A DNA stretch of 64,000 bases from Strix aluco (taxonomy: Eukaryota; Chordata; Aves; Strigiformes; Strigidae), in contig NC_133932.1 of assembly GCF_031877795.1 (NCBI RefSeq), positions 20,152,180 through 20,216,179 of the forward strand, read 5' to 3'. Shown here one piece after another: positions 47,373 to 59,500 of this stretch (position 1 is the stretch's first letter; every line of letters begins with the position of its first letter). The notes below the pieces were generated by a model. The model had not been told where the DNA came from. It made no database searches and saw only the letters and a program-made list of their open reading frames with translations. A program made the position numbers and the translations under genes.

Positions 47373-50219
47373 AGGAAGCCACAGCAGATAGCTGTAGTCA
47401 TTATTCAACCAAGAGACAGATGATGGGTCCTCAAGATCTCTGCAGCAACCATTCTCGCATAACTTACGTGTTTTCGAAAACAGTTTCAGGATTGATTTTA
47501 ATTTCGATTTTGTTACTTGTACAACATCTCTGCCTTTGCGTAAGAATAGTTCTTGGATGACAGTTATCCGGATGGATCCAATCCACTCTAATTGTGGTTT
47601 TTATCCTTGTGCAGGCTCCTAGTCGTCAGCCATGCAGCTTTTCTGCCGTGTGACTACTGGAGTCAACCAAGTCTCATACTGAGGTCCATGGTGTGTTATC
47701 CACAGTGTCCAGTCCCTCTGAAGGTGTCTCTTCTGGTAGCTGTACCAATAATGAGGGACCAGACTTCTTGAAGTACTTAAAGCAAAATCATTGCCACAAG
47801 GTGAGTCTTCCAGCAATGAAAAGGATATGTCTTTCTGCTTTATTGGGTGTTTGGCCTTCTTCCAGAGGAACAGACTTTACCAGCTGTTTTCTGTCACTGC
47901 CCACTCCCTTCCCCTACCACCTCATCACTCTGGGCTGACAAGCATAGTCTCTTCCTCTAGCTCAGAAATGTCTGTCTGATGTTTCAGGGAGAGCCCCTTC
48001 AGCTCTGAGTGCCCATCCTGGAAGAAGTATGTATTTTCTTTAGAAATAAGGTGTTAAGCCATCAGCTTCAAAAAGACCTTTTCCTGTAGCCTTTCAGGTG
48101 TGTGCTGAGGTGTCCTTGCCTGGTGCCATTATCTATCTTTTTCTTTCTCTCTTCATTCTATCTCCCCACAGTCCCCTGTATTCATCCAGAAAGGTCTTTT
48201 GTAAGTTGCTATTCATTAAATTCCCCTTCCTCAACCTGATTTTATACAGTGTTAACAAGATGGCTCTCAAGACCCTTGGGCATGGCATTGCTGTGTTTAA
48301 ACCCTCCCTTACCTTGTGTCAGTGGTGGCAGCAGCACGTCATCTGAGTCACACCTCTTCCCAACTTGACTGAGACCACGTATTGGTGGTGAGACATGTTC
48401 TCCAAGTCTCTGGGAGTAGCAGGGGAGGTGCTGCAGGCTCTCTTAGGTAGGTGTGAGGCAAAAGTAAGATAACTGCTGCTGTGTTGCAGTACTGGGCACA
48501 TACTTTATCAAGCCCTTCAGTAGCAACACTGAAGGAGGAGTTGCTTTCACACTGAGACTGACAATCTGAGCACAAAGAAGCATGAGATCTAGTGTGCACA
48601 GTTGCAACTCTTCCTGACATCTCCATTTAATCAAAGCTGTGTACCCTGCAGGCTTTCCCTGGAGTTCACTGCAGCTCCTGCCTTTTGTTTGAAGGAAATT
48701 TGTTTGGCTTAGCATAAATATAATTTAGCTTTTCTATAGCAAAGACATCCTCCTTTAGTGTGAATGGAGAATACCAGCAGCAACAGCACCAGTATTGCGT
48801 CTGCTGTGTTCTGCTGTTCTGCTCTTGGGATGCTTGTGTGGCAATGAGGGCAACATGGGATGGCTCTACCCAAACCCAAGGAGGGTGAAAAGGTGACATG
48901 TAGGAACAGAGCATCTGCTGCATGGTCAGGTACAGCTGTCTGGTAGCTAAACACATCCAGACCACTAAATAGCATGTTAATACTACATTTTGAATCAAGG
49001 TCTCCCTGGCAACCCTTCAGGCCTCAGGTTCAGTTTCTTTGGATGCCTGTGTATGTGTGCTTGGAGAGAAGCTTCATATGCATAGATGAAGGATGCTTTA
49101 GGAGCTTTAAGAGGAACTGAAGCTGGCAGTTCTGGGATTTTGAAAAGCGCTGCTCTGGCTCTGCTATTCGACCTTGTGAAACTGGTGCCTTTCCCATGAT
49201 CTCAGAGGAGTGGGGAGGAGGGAGTTGTTTCAGGTAGGTAACCAAAGGCTTTGATGTTAGGTGAGCTGTAAGTGTAGTTCAGCTATTGCTACCTTGCTTT
49301 ATCACTTCAGGAGCATAGCTATGTATTACTTCCGCGTTGCTTGTAGTGCTGGGCTGGCCACACTCCTCTGGTGCAGACAGCGCTTTAGTGGCCTGGCTGG
49401 TAAGGATGGGACTTTCTGTCTATGTAAGTGGTGGGGTTTCCCCAGGTAGCCCTTGTGCTGCCCTGTGGGACCTGCAGCCTCTCCCTTTTCAGCCCCAGCC
49501 CTGCAGTTGCCTGCCTACAGCTCCCGGATGCTCCACTCACTGCAGCGGGTTCAGGGCAGGGAAAAATCCATGTGCTTTCATGTTCACACACTGCCATTGG
49601 AAGGAGGCAGGTGCTTCCTGAAGGGCCCTGGAGACCCTCTGTTTACCTCTAGGGCTGGGAAACACACATTTTATGCATCTTCCACTCAGGCCTGTTAGGA
49701 GAGCACCTCCCTACTGCATCCACTAGTGCAGTGGGTTTTGGCAGCCGGAGTTGTCATTTTTTCCCAGCTTAGATGTATTTAACAGTTGGCTGCAGCAATG
49801 GCTGTTTAATTCCCTTGCTAACATTTCCAGGGCAGCTATTTAATTTTATTTTTTTTTAAACCCTCTTGCTTCTGGAAATCCTGTAATCGAATCCAAGCTC
49901 TGTCAATCTAATTAGTTTTGAAGTGCAGCATCTCCATAACTTAGAGACCTAAATAAGCAGCTTAATATTAAACCCTAGCTTCTCTCCCAACATGTAGTAC
50001 TGTTCTGTATTCTCCAACAGAAGCTCCTACTGAACAACAGCTTGCTGTGATTGCTCTCCCTCTTTCCCTCTCTCAACCTCCCTCCCTCTCTTCCCCGGCC
50101 TCTGCCCTCGCTGTCTCCATTGGGAACCAGGTGCAGCCCTCTGCTTCTCCGCTTCAGACAGTCTTTTGTGATGCTGCTTGCTTAAAAGATGCTGATGCTG
50201 CTTCGAATGTCAGCACAGA

Positions 50220-50455
50220 GAGGTCCGGTGGTGGCGTGTAGCGGCTCCTGGTGCCGCGCAGGGGCCGAGCTGGGCAGGGGGGCTGCACTTGCAGACTGCA
50301 TGGTGACATCATCAGGCCCTGCATATGCTGTGGTGGGGGATCACGGGGATTTATGGGGAGTAGGCTGTGCCGCCTGGGAGCCAAGCTCCGCAGCCAGAGG
50401 AGCGTGGGCCGATGCGGCGCAGGAAAGGGCGGCTGCTAGGCAATGCCGCTTTGCC
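50220..50455. promoter_or_regulatory. CpG-enriched patch, possible regulatory element
   Basis: I count 15 CpG dinucleotides in about 240 bases, clustered at 50225-50270 and 50343-50450. Flanking sequence has very few. The patch follows a CT-rich tract. It is too short and only borderline for a classical CpG island. It could be a promoter or enhancer core, or simply a GC-rich remnant; no gene starts here that I can recognise. Confidence 0.3.
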
Positions 50456-53400
50456 AAGGTGCCACACTGCTGGCTCCTTCCTGGGGTGCTGTGAGGAGCT
50501 GGCAGGGAGGAGATGAATTGGCTCCCTTGGTGCAGCATCCCTCCTGGTCCCCAGTGGCATGTTGGCCCCCTGAGCTTTCTGTTGCCTGCACCAATGGTGA
50601 GATGTCCGGTAGATTTATGTCAGAAATGCACTATTGGCCCAACCTACAAAGACTGGTGGAGCTATGGCTATAGAGGAATGAGGCTTTTCAGCCCTTTTGT
50701 GCGGTTAGAAGATTTTAAAAAAGTTAGGGGTTGTGGTGGGGACTAAAGAGCAGTTTTTATTAGGATAAGATATGAGGCACACGGTTCAAGCTCCACTTAT
50801 GTCTCACTGGCAGAGCAGATTCAGAACAAGTGTGTTTTCTCACTGCTGTGGTGGTGAAGCAGGATTAACCCATCCCACTTCCCTGAAGGACTTTGGTCCT
50901 TTGGTACACTGGCCAGTTCTGTTCTTGCTTGACTTTTTGCAGTAGAAATGATGGTGCAAACATGAGCAAACAACAGTTCACCAAAACGGCCTTTCTGTGC
51001 CACTGTAGGTTTTGCTCATGAAGACCCTGTTCTTGCTGTGTATTGGAGTCATGTCCCGCGAGGGCCCAGGACATGCAGAATTTGAGTAACAGAAGCAGTC
51101 CTTCCCACTGCCATGAGAAATTTTCTTTGCCTTTTTCTTCACTATTTTCTTTACCTTTGCTAGGCTTCCCCATTTTCATGGCTGTCTGATTTTCCGGGAC
51201 TGGCGGGTGGTTTGGTTTGGCAGCATGTCAGTGGGGAGATCTTTATCCACTGAGATCTTGCTCTGCTCCCACAGCCCAGTGTGAAAGCCCACATAGCTGC
51301 AAGGCGAGCTCCCAGCAAAGCGAGCCTAGCTCTGGCAGGAGCTGGAGGATGTGGGCATTTGTGCTCATCGGGAGGTTTCTGCCCACGAGAGCATGCCCAG
51401 GGAATCGTGGCTGAGCCGGCCGGCCTTGGGGAAGCCAGGCAGCTGGCCGGCTCCCACTCTGTAATTGGGGGAAGTAACCAGCTGCCTTTGATGTCTGAGC
51501 TGGGCTGAGAAAACCTGACAGCAGACTTCAAAGTCTGTTGCGCCAGCTCCCCTGATTATCTGTAGGCTTCTGGCGCGTCCCCCAAGACTGCCAGATTATC
51601 CTGGCTAATGCTACACTCTTCCCTGCATCCTCCCTCCCTGTCCTTCTGCCCCTCCCTGGTCACTGTGGATATGTGGCAATGGCATTTCTGGGTGGGGGAC
51701 ATGCCTCCTGAGATCTGTGAAGCAAAGGCAGAGGAGGCATTTTTGGAGAGCTTGCTTATAAGCCTGCATCCCTGGGTTGTATTCTCCCTCCCTGTTCAGT
51801 TGCAAGAGCAGCCTGAAATACAGATTGCTCTCTGCGGCTGCCCTTTGCAAGGCACCCATGGGTTTAAAGCCAAGCAGGCACCATGTGCCTTTCCCCTCCA
51901 AAAAGCCTTTGGGCAGCAGGGCTCCCATCCATGCTGCTCCAGGGCAGATCGTGCAAGCTCAAGGGTGAGGAGGGGCTGGGAGGAGAGTGTTGTGTTGTCT
52001 TTTCCCCCTTTAGCCTCTCTGCTGCCTCAAATTAGTGTCTAGCTCCTCTGCCACCTGTGCTTCAATGCTCGGGGAGCCCCAGGGTGCTTGTCTGTGAGCA
52101 GAGATGCAGAGGGCAGGTCATTGCTGAGGGTTGGCTCAGATGGGGGTGAAGAGATGGTAGAGCCATGGGTCTGAGCAGAGGCCCCAGAGCTCATGCTCCT
52201 TCCAGCGCAGTTTGCTTTCATTTGGGATGTTGCATAGCAATGCCAAAAGCTCATGGGGGAAACCCTCCCTTTTAAGAGCTGTTTTTTTGTTGTTTTGTTT
52301 TTTTTTTTTTCTCCCAGAGCAAGCAACCTTGGCAGTGGCTGAAAACCCTTCCTGTGCAAAGATGGATTTGCCAAGATGCGGTTTGAGGTCTGGTTTCCTT
52401 TGGAAGGTGGGGTTCCTTGCTACTTTTCAGAAGGTGGGCTAGGCTGTGCCCTCTGCTGTGATGGGTGGAAGCCAACAACGAATGTGATGGCTGCAGGCAG
52501 AGGAAACCACAGCTGCGCTAACCCCAGGCACACAAATGGGGTGAGGGGGCTCATAGGGGCCATATAGCCAGACAGGGGATCTGGGCTGCAGCCTTTCCTC
52601 TGTTTGCCTAATTGCTTTTGCATCTCAGCAGTCTGTTCCACCTAAAAAACAACGCTGACCATGGGGTTGCCTCCTTCATCCTCAACGGTTTTCTCTGTAG
52701 CATTTCTACCCTGCTGTGGGAGTGATCATCCCTTATCCCCATCCCTCCCCAGGCTCCTTGCAATGTGCAAGGGGAGTGTCTGGTCAGCACTTGTCTGGGA
52801 GGTTTGCAAGTCACCATGGATGTTGCTGATTGCTGCTGTGCTCTTTTAGGTAGAGTCTAACTTCACCCTGTCTGCACTGGACTTGGTAAAATTTTCCATG
52901 CTGCATTATTGGTAGCATTTTTCTGGAAAGCTTTGGCCCAAAGTGGCTGAGCGGTATCCAAAATGGGTGCCTGCAAAGGGAGGCAGGAGGAAGGAGAATG
53001 GGCATGGAGGCATGCAGTTAAAGATGGTCATCACCTGCGTGAAAGCCAAAGCCAGTGCTGTGGGCAACCTGACCTCCAGCCTTGTGTTCTGGACCAGGAG
53101 ATGGTGGTACCCTGCAGGGGTGTACTGAGAGGTGGCCCTGCTGCTCAGGTGCTGGTGGTAGCCAAGGCTGTGCCAAGGGCTAGAGGTCAATAGTAGTTAA
53201 TCCCAGTGGCCCCGGTGCCCACTTCAGCTCTCCATGTGAGGTGCATGGGCACATGCACCACCTGGCTCGGAGGAGGTAAGTCCTCTGCTCCTTGTAGGTA
53301 CGGGCAGGGACCCTCTGTGCTATCCAAGAAGCATATTTTCCCCTCACTTCCTGTCTGGTGTCATCCCAGGAAAATAGGGTGAGGGGATCTTTCTCCCCGT

Positions 53401-53794
53401 GGATTTGACTTCCCTGATGTGGTTTCTAGTGGCAATGCTGTTTTGCAAAGGATTCTCTGATCCTCTTCTACTCTGCCTTGTGTGGTTAATAGCCCTGCCA
53501 TGTGTCTGGTTGCACTAATTTCCCAGGGATGAAGAGGGTAAGTCTTTAGACTGTGCGGTTCCAGGAAGAGGGAGGGGGCTGTTGATTCTGTCCACAGAGC
53601 ATCATCATTGCCAGTGAGAGGGCTGGGCCAGGCCATCCTATTCTCCCAGGTTTCTCTACTGCAAATGTAACCAGTGATTCATGCATCATTAGAGTTGCAA
53701 GCTTGGAGTTAAACTGCCCCTGTGTGTGTGTGTTTAACTGCACACTGACTGTTGGAAGATCACTGATGTTGAACTCCAAGTTTCCTTTCCATTT

Positions 53795-54522
53795 CATAGA
53801 ATCATAGAATGATTTGGGTTGGAAGGGACCTTAAAGATCCTCTAGTTCCAACCCCCCTGCCATGGGCAGGGACACCTTCCACTAGACCAGGTTGCTCAAA
53901 GCCCCGTCCAACCTGGCCTTGAACACTGCCAGGGAGGGGGCAGCCACAGCTTCTCTGGGCAACCTGTGCCAGTGTCTCACCACCCTCACAGGAAAGAATT
54001 TCTTACTTTAGTTTAATCTAAATCTATCTTCTTTCAGTTTAAAACTGTTACCCCTCCTTCTATCCCTACACTCCCTGATCAAGAGTCCCTCCCCACCTTT
54101 CCTGTAGCCCCCTTTAGGTACCAGAAGGCTGCTATAAGGTCTCCCCAGAGCCTTCTCTTCTCCAGGCTGTACAACCCCAACTCTCTCAGCCTGTCCTCAC
54201 AGGGGAGGTGCTCCAGCCCCCTGATCATCTTCGTGGCCTCCTCTGGACCCGCTGGAGCAGGTCCATGTCCTTCTGATGTTGGGGGCCCCAGAGCTGGACA
54301 CAGCACTGCAGGTGGAGTCTCATGAGAGTGAAGTAGAGGGGGAGAATCCCCTCCCTCACCCTGCTGGCCACACTGCTCTTGATGCAGCCCAGGATGTGGT
54401 TGCCTTTCTGGGCTGTGAGCACATATTGCTGGCTCATAGTCAGTTTTCTATCCACTGATACTCCCAAGTCCTCCTTCTCAGTGCTGCTCTCAACCCACTC
54501 ATCGCCTAGCCTGTGTTTGCAT
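53795..54522 (-). mobile_element. CR1 LINE fragment, antisense, 5'-truncated
   Basis: The + strand starts with CATAGAATCATAGAATG, the reverse complement of the CR1 3' tail, followed by the TTGGGTTGGAAGGGACC block typical of avian CR1. On the minus strand it encodes reverse-transcriptase C-terminal segments: [17 protein letters not shown] and LLQRVQRRP in one frame, then [20 protein letters not shown] in another. A frameshift therefore lies near 54230. It is a different CR1 type from the two intronic copies, judging by its 3' end. The 5' end near 54522 is approximate. Confidence 0.92.
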
Positions 54523-56504
54523 TTATTTTGTATTTATTCTGTCACTGTAGCAGAGATGCTTTCCCTTCCTCCAAGGAGGTAAGTGGGTTGGCTTACTTTG
54601 AGCAGGATCATCCCCAGGGCACTGGTGGCAGCAGGTTGCTCTTGGAAAGCAAACCTCTTCATCCCTCTGAGATGGGAGAATTTCATCCTGCACCAGGGAA
54701 CGGGAGTCTACCACATAGTTATAGTTATGTGCATGGCTGTGTCCTACTGGCATAGGGTGCAGGCCCTCCTCACCATCAGGCATGCTTGGGTACTGCACCG
54801 CTTCCCAGCCTCTGCTGTATCTGCTCACCTCCTCTGAGGAGCCGGAGCATGGGTTTCAGCCCTGCATTGCACCCTCTTCCCCCAAAACAGGTGCTGTTCC
54901 TCTGCTCCATTTCATTGCAGTGAGGGCAGGTGGCAGGGGACAAGTGAGATCCTGCAGGGACCTTTCTGCCTGCTGCAACAGCCTGTCCCCCTGGACTGGA
55001 TTTGGCTTTCTGGAGAGCTGTGTGGTGCTATGGGAGCTGTGTGTGCAGGCTGGTGAGGAGCCTGCTAATGGAGACAGGAGCCGTGCAGTGAGGAGCCTCT
55101 GCCTCTCTCTCCTGACCCCTCAGGCTCTTATATGAATCAGTTTATTAAATGGGGAAAAGAGGGACCTCGTGTTTGTTTTGGTTCGTTACATGAATCTCGT
55201 TCCCTCTAGGAGTCCCGTGGGATCAAACAAAAGGACTTGTTTTATGGTTGGTTTTTGCTGCTGAATCCCTGAGCCAATTTAGTCATTCAGTTGGTGTCCC
55301 AGCAGCAGGGCAGGAGCAGTGTAGCTCAGGGGTAAATGCTTTGTGCTGCCATCCTTTCTGGGAGAAAAAACCCAACCAACCAACCAAAACCCCCACAACC
55401 AAAACACCACCTCGCCCCCTCCCCACCCCCCCAAAAAAAACCAAACCAAAAAAACCCAAAAACCAACCAACCAAATCCTTTCAGAAAGTGTCTCTGGTTT
55501 GAGCCCCTCACTAGCATTAGGCTGCATGCCCGAGAGCCTGGGTTTCCCCTCCCCAGGCTCTGCCCCTGTGAGCCTCCCACTGTGTCCCTGGCCAGCGGGA
55601 GCAAGGCTGTGCCCCTGGCCACGTGGTGCCCACAGTGCGATGCCCCGTGGCAGCCGATGCCACTGCAGTGCTCGCCTTGCACTGTGGCCAGCAGCCTCCT
55701 GGCCTCAGCCCTCCTAGTGCAGCTCCTCATGGTCTTACCGCCCCTGTGAGCAGCGCTGGTCTGGGATCCCCCTCATCCAGTTGCCTGCCCATGGGATGTG
55801 CTTACAGGAGAGAGTTCCTGGCCAATTTCTGGCTGTGTGGTGATCCTTCAAGAGCTGATAAGCTGCCTGGGCTGGGCTGGCTGTTTTGATGGATGGTCTT
55901 CTGCCCCCATTGCTGATGGGCTGGTGGGGGTGCTCTGAGACACCCCACTTGGGGTACCCCATTGTTTCCCGAGGCAGAGCTTCGTTAGCCATCCTTGGGG
56001 AGCACTGTGCCAACCCAACATGTACCTGAGGCATCATGCTGCTCTCTGCAGCTATGAAAAATAAATAGCTGGGGGGAGCTTCAGCCCTAGATAAACCTGC
56101 TCCCGTCCCTCCCTGGGATCCAGCCCCTCACCCCCTCTGTTAGTAGCAGAGCAGGAGTGAGAAGGCAGAGGGTTAGCCTATGAGCTGCTGTCAGACAGCA
56201 AAACTGCAGCTGGTAGCACTGGGCACCTGGCATGCACACAGCAGCAGGAGGGGCCTTGGGCATCAGCCTTGGGCATCAGCCTTGCCCAGGCAACGCGGAG
56301 TGCCGGCTGTCACCTCCCAGAGGCGTGTTACTTTGCTGTTGCGCCCCGCTTCCCAACCTCACCCTACCATTTCTGAGCAGAGGAAGTCACTGCTGCCGGA
56401 CAGCTTCCTCCCAGCCGCTTTTGAAACAGCGGGGTGGCTGTCGCCATCACCCATGAGAGCCTTCCACCACCCTCTGAGAAAGGAACCAAGCAGAGCTGTT
56501 TCCC
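54523..56504. other. Upstream flank of CD101 (possible 5' UTR and promoter)
   Basis: This GC-rich stretch precedes the first recognised CD101 codon. It includes the C/A-rich low-complexity tract at 55368-55480 and a 13-base tandem duplication near 56253-56278. It probably contains the CD101 promoter and 5' UTR, but no transcription start can be fixed. The only TATA-like motif noticed (AAATAAATAG near 56059) is about 440 bases before the start codon. A PU.1/ETS-like GAGGAAGT lies near 56380. Neither is strong evidence. Confidence 0.4.
55368..55480. repeat. C/A-rich low-complexity tract
   Basis: Over 100 bases are built almost entirely of C and A on the + strand: CCAACCAACC units, then a C-rich core (about 55412-55432), an A run and more CCAACC units. 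The minus strand of the core carries G7, G4 and G5 runs with one-base spacers, a strong G-quadruplex candidate. Open frames on both strands across it are composition artefacts (Pro/Lys/Asn- or Gly/Phe/Trp-rich). Confidence 0.9.
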
Positions 56505-56556
56505 ATGGGGCTAGCGCGGTGCCTGGTGGCTGCCTTCCTCTTCCTCCTCCTGCTGG
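56505..56556 (+). CDS. CD101: CD101 exon 1 coding part: signal peptide
   Basis: The exon encodes MGLARCLVAAFLFLLLL plus the first base of a glycine codon, then the donor GTGAGT. Joined in phase 1 to the next exon it reads LLLLGLSTGQRVVTVQ. This parallels the mammalian signal peptide followed by GQREVTVQ. The short, leucine-rich hydrophobic core is typical of a cleaved signal peptide. An in-frame stop at 56454-56456 and no in-frame ATG between it and 56505 fix the start. The ATG context (C at -3, G at +4) is moderate. Any 5' UTR exon further upstream cannot be seen. Confidence 0.88.
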
Positions 56557-59500
56557 GTGAGTGTCCTGCCTGGCAGTGGGGGCTTTCCTGGGGCAGGTGA
56601 GGGGAAAGTCGAGCACCTCCTTGGTGTGGATGGGACCTTTGCAGGTCAGTGGCCATTGGGGCACCTTGCTGGGTCTGTGGGGCCAGGATGGTTCTGCTGT
56701 GGCCACTGCTGCTCTGGCTTAGTGGCCGTGGGAAGAGCTGTGGTGCCATGTTCTCCTTTTGGCATTGTGGTTTCACTCTGAAGTGATAGCCTGGACCCTG
56801 GCATGGTTCTGGTGAGGGGATGTGCATGCCCCTGTTGCTTGGTTGCTGGGGGTGTGGAGGGGGTTACCTCATCCCCCCTTTCCTTGGGAGGGGGTTTCTG
56901 AGGGTTTCTTAGGCTGTGTCACCACCAGATCTCTTTCCTGGCCTGGTCCCCATGCTTGATTTTGGACTCGGTGCCCACGTCCTGTGGGCGTTTGGCTTGG
57001 TACATGTGCTGAGCACCAGAATAGACTGAGTGTCACCACTGGGAGCTTTGTGGGAGGGGAGGGTGCAGGGATGTCCATCACCTCCCCAAACCCTCTGCGG
57101 GCAGACATGGAGGGAGCCCTTGATGCTTTCCAGTGCCCCCTGCCTTTGAAGGAGCTCTTGCTGGCCCCCCTTTCCTGCATTGTCCCCAGCTTCTGTCTGT
57201 GGAGAACCTCTGTAGCACCCAGCCTACCAGTTCCCTCTGTTCTCCCATGTCCCTTGGCTTCTGTGTTGCATCTCCTTCTCTGGCAGTGGTCAGCCCTGGT
57301 GCCTGTTCCTTTTCCCCTGCAACTTGTGCAGGACCTGAATGCTTGGCCCTCTGAATTTTAACACACCACAAGTTTCCTCCAGTGATCTCAGCCCTGTTGC
57401 TGCTTCCTCTGAACAGCTGGCTGAGAGATGCTCTCCAGCCATGAACAGGCTTGACAGCCCTCTGGCCATGATGCTCTGGTCTCTGTCATGTGACCACCAG
57501 TGTGCTGGGAGACAAGAAAGTTCAGAGGTCTGTTTTACAGGACTTGTTCTTACAATTGCATGGGGTGTGAAGTCCCTTGGAGTTCGTGCTTCAAGAATAA
57601 GTCTGCACAGTAATTCTGTTCAGTATTACATTGTGGTCCTGTGCACGCCCAGACCCACTGCTGTTTTGGGTGTGCAGCCCTCGGGTAGCATATACCCCTG
57701 CAAACACTGCGTGTGCGTTCCCAACAGGTTTGAGCACTGGCCAACGGGTGGTGACTGTTCAGAAGGGACCCCTCTACCGCGTGAGGGGCTCCCATGTCAC
57801 GCTGTGGTGCAAGGTGAGCGGCTACCAGGGCCCGGCGGAGCAGAACTTCCAGTGGTCCATCTACCTGCCCTCGGCCCCCGAGCGGGAGGTGCAGATCGTC
57901 AGCACCGTCGACCCCTCCTTCCCCTACGCCATCTACGCCCAGCGCGTGCGCAGCCGGGGGATCTACGTGGAGCGGGTGCAGGGGGACGCTGTTCTGCTGC
58001 ACATCACCGAGCTGCAGGACCGGGACACTGGGGTATATGAGTGCCACACACCCAGCACTGATGAGAGGTACTTTGGGAGTTACAGCGCCAAGACAAACCT
58101 CTCAGGTGGGTCCTGAAAGAGACCCCTGCTCCCTGCCAGGCAGGGGTGCAGGCAGGTTTCCACTGCCCCCACCTTTGCACTGGGGAGAAGCGCTCATCTT
58201 TGGGTCTCTGACAGAGGGGCAGCTGGGGAAAGGGGTGATTAATGGGACAAATTAAAGGGGTGATTAATGGCACAAACTTTCTTTCTCTCCTTGCTGTGGG
58301 ATTGCTGTCCTGCCCCTGGGTGGCCAAGGTAGGGATGCCCAGATGTCCCCTTGCAGGTTGCTCTGGCTGTTGCCTTCTAGCCAGGGCAAGGGAAGGGAGA
58401 AGAAGCCTCTGCTGTCCCATGGCCCGACTTTAACTTCAGCTCCTGATGCAGCCACAGCATTTCACAGCTAAGCACTTAGGAGGGCAGGAGTTTTCAGGGT
58501 CTGTGTGTTAGCTATTGGTGTCCTCTCAGGTCAGGATGTGGGACTTGGCCTGAGTGGGATACCTACAGACAGAGGGAGGTAGCAGGTCCTGCAGAGCACT
58601 GGGAGAGGGAAGGCAAGGGGGTGGAGAGGCAAAAGGAAAGGCCCTACTGTGAGTCCACAGTAGGTATGGTACTTCCACTTGGTGTTCACCCCTGTTTCCT
58701 CCTTTATCCTGGTGTTGTACCAGCCTGCACTTGGGATCATGAGGGGCTGGATCCTAATCTCCTTGAGGCTGCTTAATTAATACTGCCTGTAATTTGAAGA
58801 GGGTATTGCAGAGAGACTCACTGTGCTTTCTTCCCTGCTGAGGTTTTAACCATTTCACACCTTGGCATAGGCTGATGGAAGCTTTGTCAATCAACTACAA
58901 AAGATATTTCTCCTATGCTGTCAGATCCCTTAGGGCCTGGCCAAGGTTGCCCACTGAGGCCAAGAGATGATTTTTCCCGTGACCAGCTGCTCTGTGTTTC
59001 TCCTCTGTACTCAGTGATTGCAGACACCCTCTCGGCTTCCATGGCACCCCAAGTCCTCACCCATGCTGAAGGGGATGCGGTGGAGCTCACCTGTGAGGTG
59101 TCAAAGTCCACTGCCCAGCACACACATATCTCTGTTGGCTGGTACCGTCTTCAGGGAGCAGGAGAGAGCCATGCCGAGGAGGTCCTCACCCTCTCCAAGG
59201 ACTTTGTCTTGAGGCCAGGGCCCTCTTATGCACAGAGGTTTCTGGCGGGGGACGTGCGGCTGAACAAGGTTGGGAACACTACGTACAAGCTCTCCATTGG
59301 GGGAGCAGAGCTGTCCGACCAGGGGCAGCTGTACTGCGAGGCGGCCGAGTGGATTGAGGATCCTGATGAGACATGGAAAGACATCTCCCGAAAGCAAACA
59401 GGGAGGATGTTGCTGGTCGTCACGAGCCAAGGTAAGGCCCTTGCAAACTCACATGTTGACTCCAACTCCTTTGTGCATTCAAGGCTCTATAGCAGCAGCC

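Larger units (their letters stand above)
43926..53794. other. Intergenic region between PTGFRN and CD101, left part
   Basis: No gene is supported here. The longest open frame (46454-46948, + strand, 164 codons) has no recognisable similarity and runs through a pyrimidine-rich stretch. Sequence composition shifts from AT-rich to GC-rich near 49 kb. Notable small features are a G-quadruplex motif at 47358-47372, a pyrimidine-rich tract at about 50056-50105 and a CpG-enriched patch at 50220-50455. Confidence 0.7.

Noticed and set aside
55318..55510. tRNA-like signals: an A-box-like TAGCTCAGGGGTAA near 55322 and a B-box-like GGTTTGAGCCC near 55496
   Set aside because: The boxes are about 170 bases apart with a low-complexity tract between them. 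No T-stem or acceptor stem pairs, and the B box has a mismatch. It is most likely coincidence or a very decayed tRNA relic.
55283..55749. Pro/Lys- and Gly/Phe/Trp-rich open frames on both strands
   Set aside because: They are products of the C/A-rich low-complexity tract; no real protein is suggested.
57339..58040. 233-codon open frame, the second longest in the window
   Set aside because: It reads through CD101 intron 1 and exon 2 in a wrong frame; the true exon 2 frame encodes a conserved Ig domain.
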